From the NCBI GenBank assembly GCA_963579905.1, contig CAUZIZ010000231.1:1-6968 (forward strand): DNA of 6,968 bases, given 5' to 3'. Positions 5,265 to 6,968 of this stretch are shown piece by piece; position 1 is the stretch's first letter, and every line of letters starts with the position of its first letter. Both the position numbers and the translations under genes were made by a program. Below the pieces are notes generated by a model. The model had not been told where the DNA came from and did not search any database. It was given only the letters and a program-made list of their open reading frames with translations. This DNA is from CAUZIZ01 sp963579905. GTDB taxonomy: Bacteria; Acidobacteriota; UBA6911; RPQK01; JAJDTT01.

Positions 5265-6806
5265 TCATAACCGCAGCGGACGAGGTTTCCTCCCATGTCC
5301 CAGTGCCATCAAGAAGATGGCACTCTCGCCTTCGGCGTGGGGCGAGAAGAACTCGATGACCTCGTCATCAAAAAAAGTCAGCCCGGTAGCACCCAGACCC
5401 TGGGCATAAGCTGCCAGGTACAGCTTCCCCCCCAGTATTCCCGCCTCGAGCTGAGCTGCCCGATAGCCCCTATTCCCAAAACGATGCAGGATCGAGTCTA
5501 GATCGGCCAGAAAGAACACGTTGAAGCTGGCGTCCTTGGGTAGCCCTTGACCCAGCCCCAGATGCCCCGCCAGGCCTCGGAAGTCTCCTTCCTTCAGGAG
5601 CTCGATCTGTCCCTGCTGGCGATGAAAGAAATAACTTCCAGCCGGAAGTCCTTCCACCGAGTTCACAATCAGATACCAGTTGTTGATCGAGGAACCCGGC
5701 AGCCCCAGAAAATCGGCGGGGATTCCCTGAGCGCAGGTATGAAGAAGTGACGAGAATTGCTTGTAGCTGAGTGCTTTGTGCGTAAAGCTTCGACTCGAAC
5801 CGCGTCTCCGAATCGCCCGCTCGGGGGACTCCTGGCTGAGGGAATGGAAGTCGTCCAGATCCAAGTCGAAGATCCTTTCCCCCTTTTTCGGGGGGACGGA
5901 CGCGGGGGCGTCTCCCCGCCATTCGGCCGCCTCCTGTCTGGATTCCAGCAGAGTGAAGCCGTGCATTTTTCTCATCTCGGGATAATCCACCTCGATCTCA
6001 GAAAGGGGCAGAGTCCGAAGGCCCAGGGGGGTAACCTTAGGAGGAGCAGGGAGGTTCTCTTCGCCTTCACCGACGCCGACGATGGACAGTGCGACCTCCC
6101 GATCCGTATCCAGATCCAACAGTCGATTGATTTCGCCGTCGAGGAATCCGAGGATCAGCTGTGCCGGGAGCCGGCGAGCCGTGCACATAGTGAGGAGATT
6201 GGCCAGGAGGGTGCCGTTGTCCCAGCCAAAGTGGCGATAGGTGCGCGCGCGATACTTCCAGGCATTACGCCAGTAGGTTCCCGTCGAGATCACTGTAAGA
6301 GAGGCTGCGGCAGCGCTTTCTTTCCCGGCACATGCGGAAGCGACGATCTGCCGATGGTCGCCAGGACGCAAGCAGTAGAGACAGAAGTCCCTGGGATCGA
6401 AGTGATAGACGCCGGCGGCTAGACCGTTCAGCTCTGCGCATACCAGGTATAAGTTGATCTCGTAGAGCGCCCCGGTACAGGAGGCCGCGCGAAAGAGGAT
6501 TTCTCCGCCGGGGTAGGACTTCTTCTTGGTGATGCCGGCCGAGAAGAAAAGCAGCTGGGCTACATCCTTCAAGCTCGGTCGAGAGCGGGGTTGTTCGGGC
6601 TGGATCCTGGGCAGAAGCGAGAGTAGGGAAGATTCGGATTCAATAAGGTCGCGAGGTAGCTGGATGGGTTCCAGGCCTTCATACAGCTTGAAGGGCCGGG
6701 GCTGGATCGACCAGTCCAGATAGTGTTGGTCGACGCGCACGCTGTAGGGAGAGTGCTTGGTCTGCTCGTGGTAGCGGAGGGCGGCTTCGGTATCTCTATT
6801 GCTCAC
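5265..6806 (-). CDS. SagB/ThcOx-type tandem nitroreductase-family dehydrogenase
   Basis: A 513-residue soluble protein with two nitroreductase-fold halves, as in the longer members of the SagB/ThcOx family. The first half (about 75-250) carries SLKDVAQLLFFSAGIT, the RAASCTGALYEINLYLV stretch (106-122) typical of SagB, and DNGTLLANLL (196-205). The second half (about 325-510) begins with RRRGSSRSF (333-341), the usual FMN-phosphate-binding start, and contains GSSINNWYLIV and a C-terminal GLGATGLTFFDDEV segment. Family members use FMN, and the best-known ones oxidise azolines to azoles in peptide maturation. No YcaO cyclodehydratase or precursor peptide is visible in this window, so that role is unproven. 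The start is GTG at 6806-6804 with GGAAG upstream at weak spacing. The stop of the preceding gene is 28 bp away, suggesting co-transcription with it. A non-coding stretch of 411 bp separates it from the next gene. Confidence 0.9.
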   Translation of the reverse strand: MSNRDTEAALRYHEQTKHSPYSVRVDQHYLDWSIQPRPFKLYEGLEPIQLPRDLIESESSLLSLLPRIQPEQPRSRPSLKDVAQLLFFSAGITKKKSYPGGEILFRAASCTGALYEINLYLVCAELNGLAAGVYHFDPRDFCLYCLRPGDHRQIVASACAGKESAAAASLTVISTGTYWRNAWKYRARTYRHFGWDNGTLLANLLTMCTARRLPAQLILGFLDGEINRLLDLDTDREVALSIVGVGEGEENLPAPPKVTPLGLRTLPLSEIEVDYPEMRKMHGFTLLESRQEAAEWRGDAPASVPPKKGERIFDLDLDDFHSLSQESPERAIRRRGSSRSFTHKALSYKQFSSLLHTCAQGIPADFLGLPGSSINNWYLIVNSVEGLPAGSYFFHRQQGQIELLKEGDFRGLAGHLGLGQGLPKDASFNVFFLADLDSILHRFGNRGYRAAQLEAGILGGKLYLAAYAQGLGATGLTFFDDEVIEFFSPHAEGESAIFLMALGHGRKPRPLRL

Positions 6807-6834
6807 GAGTTCTTCCCGGGTCGGAGTGAAGCCA

Positions 6835-6968
6835 TCAAGGCTCGATCCAGAAAGAATACAAATCGGCGTTCTTGAGGTGGAAGCGAAAGCGCAGGGTCTG
6901 TCCTTGAAGTGCTTCCAGATCCTTCTTCTCCTGCCACTTTACTTCAGCCTGCAAGTGATCCCCCCGCA
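6835..6968 (-). CDS. C-terminal end of an unidentified protein (partial)
   Basis: A minus-strand frame is open from the right edge to a TGA at 6837-6835 and codes for about 44 residues including VKWQEKKDLEALQGQ and LRFRFHLKNADLYSFWIEP. The pattern of a charged turn followed by a beta strand, R-F-R-F-x-L-x-N-A-D-L-Y-S-F-W, resembles the closing strand seen in some glycosidase-like or sialidase-like envelope proteins. That resemblance is from memory and weak. The coding bias and the 28-bp spacing to the nitroreductase gene support a real gene whose body lies outside the window. Confidence 0.6.
   Translation of the reverse strand, partial: RGDHLQAEVKWQEKKDLEALQGQTLRFRFHLKNADLYSFWIEP

Noticed and set aside
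5757..6422. A 221-residue plus-strand open frame
   Set aside because: It is antisense to the nitroreductase-family gene and has no motif of its own.

Overview
The window looks like a bacterial chromosome of moderately high GC, roughly 55-60% by eye. Every convincing gene lies on the minus strand, so transcription runs from right to left. The mix of genes (periplasmic glycoside-hydrolase-like lipoprotein, Tat-exported phosphotriesterase-like hydrolase, SagB-type nitroreductase, OsmC) recalls Acidobacteriota and similar soil or marine lineages. That assignment is only an impression, because no marker gene is present.

Layout in order of transcription: (1) 6968-6835, the C-terminal end of an unidentified protein. 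(2) 6806-5265, a 513-residue tandem-domain SagB/ThcOx-type nitroreductase starting at GTG. (3) 5264-4854, a non-coding stretch with two strong hairpins and a cluster of ACGTC-type short repeats. (4) 4853-3639, a metal-dependent phosphotriesterase-family hydrolase with a Tat-like leader. (5) 3619-1727, a 630-residue lipoprotein with a GHL10-like glycoside-hydrolase fold. (6) 1687-1250, an OsmC-family thiol peroxidase-like protein. (7) about 1253-299, a MetE C-terminal-domain-like (methionine synthase II type) gene broken by frameshifts. (8) 298-1, AT-richer DNA without an identified gene, containing a long near-perfect hairpin. Genes 4 to 6 are 19 and 39 bp apart and are probably co-transcribed.

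The main discovery is in the OsmC gene. An in-frame TGA (1330-1328) stands exactly where the family has its second redox cysteine, and the same frame continues with the expected C-terminal strand (R-TGA-PLYGSVAVATHD) to a second TGA at 1252-1250. A GC-rich hairpin starts 14 nt after the first TGA and its apical loop lies 20 nt after it, as expected for a bacterial SECIS element. The simplest reading is a selenocysteine-containing OsmC of 145 residues (C53 paired with U120). Gene callers would truncate it at 119 residues and lose the active residue.

The next gene, MetE-like, carries two single-base deletions that each restore textbook family motifs when repaired. It also has an unsettled N-terminus and lacks the C-terminal zinc cysteine. 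It is therefore a pseudogene or contains sequencing errors. Sequence error must also be excluded for the OsmC TGA, although that would be a substitution and not an indel.
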